Shown piece by piece: positions 63,246-64,000 of a stretch of DNA of 64,000 nucleotides. Source of the DNA: Lasioglossum baleicum (taxonomy: Eukaryota; Arthropoda; Insecta; Hymenoptera; Halictidae). A program made the translations under genes and the position numbers. The stretch lies in NCBI RefSeq assembly GCF_051020765.1, contig NC_134944.1, forward strand, positions 1,302,001-1,366,000, given 5' to 3'. The first letter of the stretch is position 1. The number at the start of each line of letters is the position of its first letter. The notes beneath the pieces were generated by a model that was not told the DNA's origin, did not search any database, and saw only the letters and a list, made by a program, of their open reading frames with translations.

Positions 63246-64000
63246 CGGAGTATTAATTTTTAAATAAATTAGAGTGCTCCTCGTGTTTTCGCCATGTTTT
63301 CACGATTTCGGTCGTTGCCAACGAGTTGCCTGTTTTATTGTTGCAACTTTTACATTTGCAAGTGTTTGCAAGAAATTTTTACGCAGCCATTTTGAGAAGG
63401 CTCTGACAAATACTTGAATGCATAGATTCGTCGCAAACTCTGCTTTGTAATCGTCATTAAAGAAGAAACAGTCGGGAAAACAGGTGTTTCGCGAAAGACA
63501 ATTTTCAAAGTTTTGAAATATTTTCTATGCTATTAATTATTATCAGACTGCGGATTTTATGCATTTATGACAAAAATGGGTACATATAATTTACAGCAGT
63601 GGACATGTGAAAAATATTTAAGGACATCAGTGTATTAGTTTCAGCTTAATAGGATAATTAAAAGAAGAATACAATTTTTATTTGGCTCCTGTGTCCTGCA
63701 ATGCATGGAAACATTTTTTATTTTGCATAAAGATCCGCAGTCTATTTATTATATATTCACGCAGATGAAAGAACGCTCTTCAACGCTGTGTATCTAGTTT
63801 CGCTGAAATGATTACTCATAAAAAAGTATGATGAGGCAAACAACGTTAATTTCAGGAAGAAGCGCGATCATTATTGGACCTGCGTTTTTGCTTGTCTTTA
63901 AACTTCTCTCTCAAAAGATAATGTGCGACTTATAGCAATTTATATTTATGCTAAAACTTAGTTTGTACATGTAAGAACCTACATATTGGCAGAGAATTTT
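63246..64000. repeat. dispersed composite repeat (copy E), interrupted by a MITE
   Basis: Matches copy A at 1320-1735 along most of its length, with the insertion at 63544-63744 as the main difference. It continues to the window edge. Confidence 0.8.
63544..63744. mobile_element. hAT-like MITE with a paralogous empty site
   Basis: 201 bp from cagactgcggattttatgca to gcataaagatccgcagtcta, flanked by ATTATTAT (63536-63543) and TTTATTAT (63745-63752), seven of eight bases equal. The related sequence at about 1489-1512 is uninterrupted and has the target once. Confidence 0.92.

Overview
The window is a 64-kb stretch of an animal nuclear genome: AT-rich, very repeat-dense, with multi-exon genes carrying GT-AG introns. 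Gene content (two type IV collagen signal-peptide exons facing away from each other, as for Drosophila Col4a1/viking, and a tyrosine aminotransferase) points to an insect. CpG-containing words are frequent (tcga, cgcg, acgt) for such AT-rich DNA, which would fit a hymenopteran, but the species cannot be fixed from sequence alone.

Layout. 1-23.5 kb: no complete gene, but a patchwork of minisatellites, a ~195-bp satellite, fold-back elements, TTAA-flanked MITEs, a hAT-like MITE and a decayed Tc1-type transposase. 23.5 kb (minus strand): one signal-peptide exon with a perfect splice donor, probably the first coding exon of the other collagen IV chain (Col4a1/Cg25C-like), whose remaining exons lie outside the window. 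23.6-27.05 kb: the divergent intergenic/5' region with a tandem repeat carrying four CACGTG boxes. 27.05-46.83 kb (plus): a complete 26-exon collagen IV alpha gene. My exon joins keep one frame and give 1,926 residues: signal peptide, a long Gly/Tyr/Gln-rich N-terminal region, a Cys cluster, the interrupted Gly-X-Y helix and a two-lobed NC1 domain. Length and N-terminal style favour viking. 49.42-55.38 kb (plus): a complete 11-exon tyrosine aminotransferase gene (430 residues). 55.4-64 kb: intergenic, with several MITEs and satellite arrays and a GC-rich segment near 57 kb that could be an unassigned promoter or 5' exon.

How it fits together. The two collagen chains are expected to be co-expressed from the shared region and to co-assemble into basement-membrane heterotrimers; the NC1 domain keeps the Met and Lys positions used for the peroxidasin-made sulfilimine cross-link. 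The aminotransferase is an independent housekeeping gene of tyrosine catabolism.

The most informative non-gene signal is the mobile-element content. One MITE family with (T/C)AGACTGCGGATC termini shows perfect or near-perfect 8-bp target-site duplications at six sites. A further ~960-bp element with TAGGGGTGTGCG termini and an 8-bp duplication carries the 195-bp satellite inside it. I found no convincing RNA gene, CRISPR array or undescribed multi-gene system.
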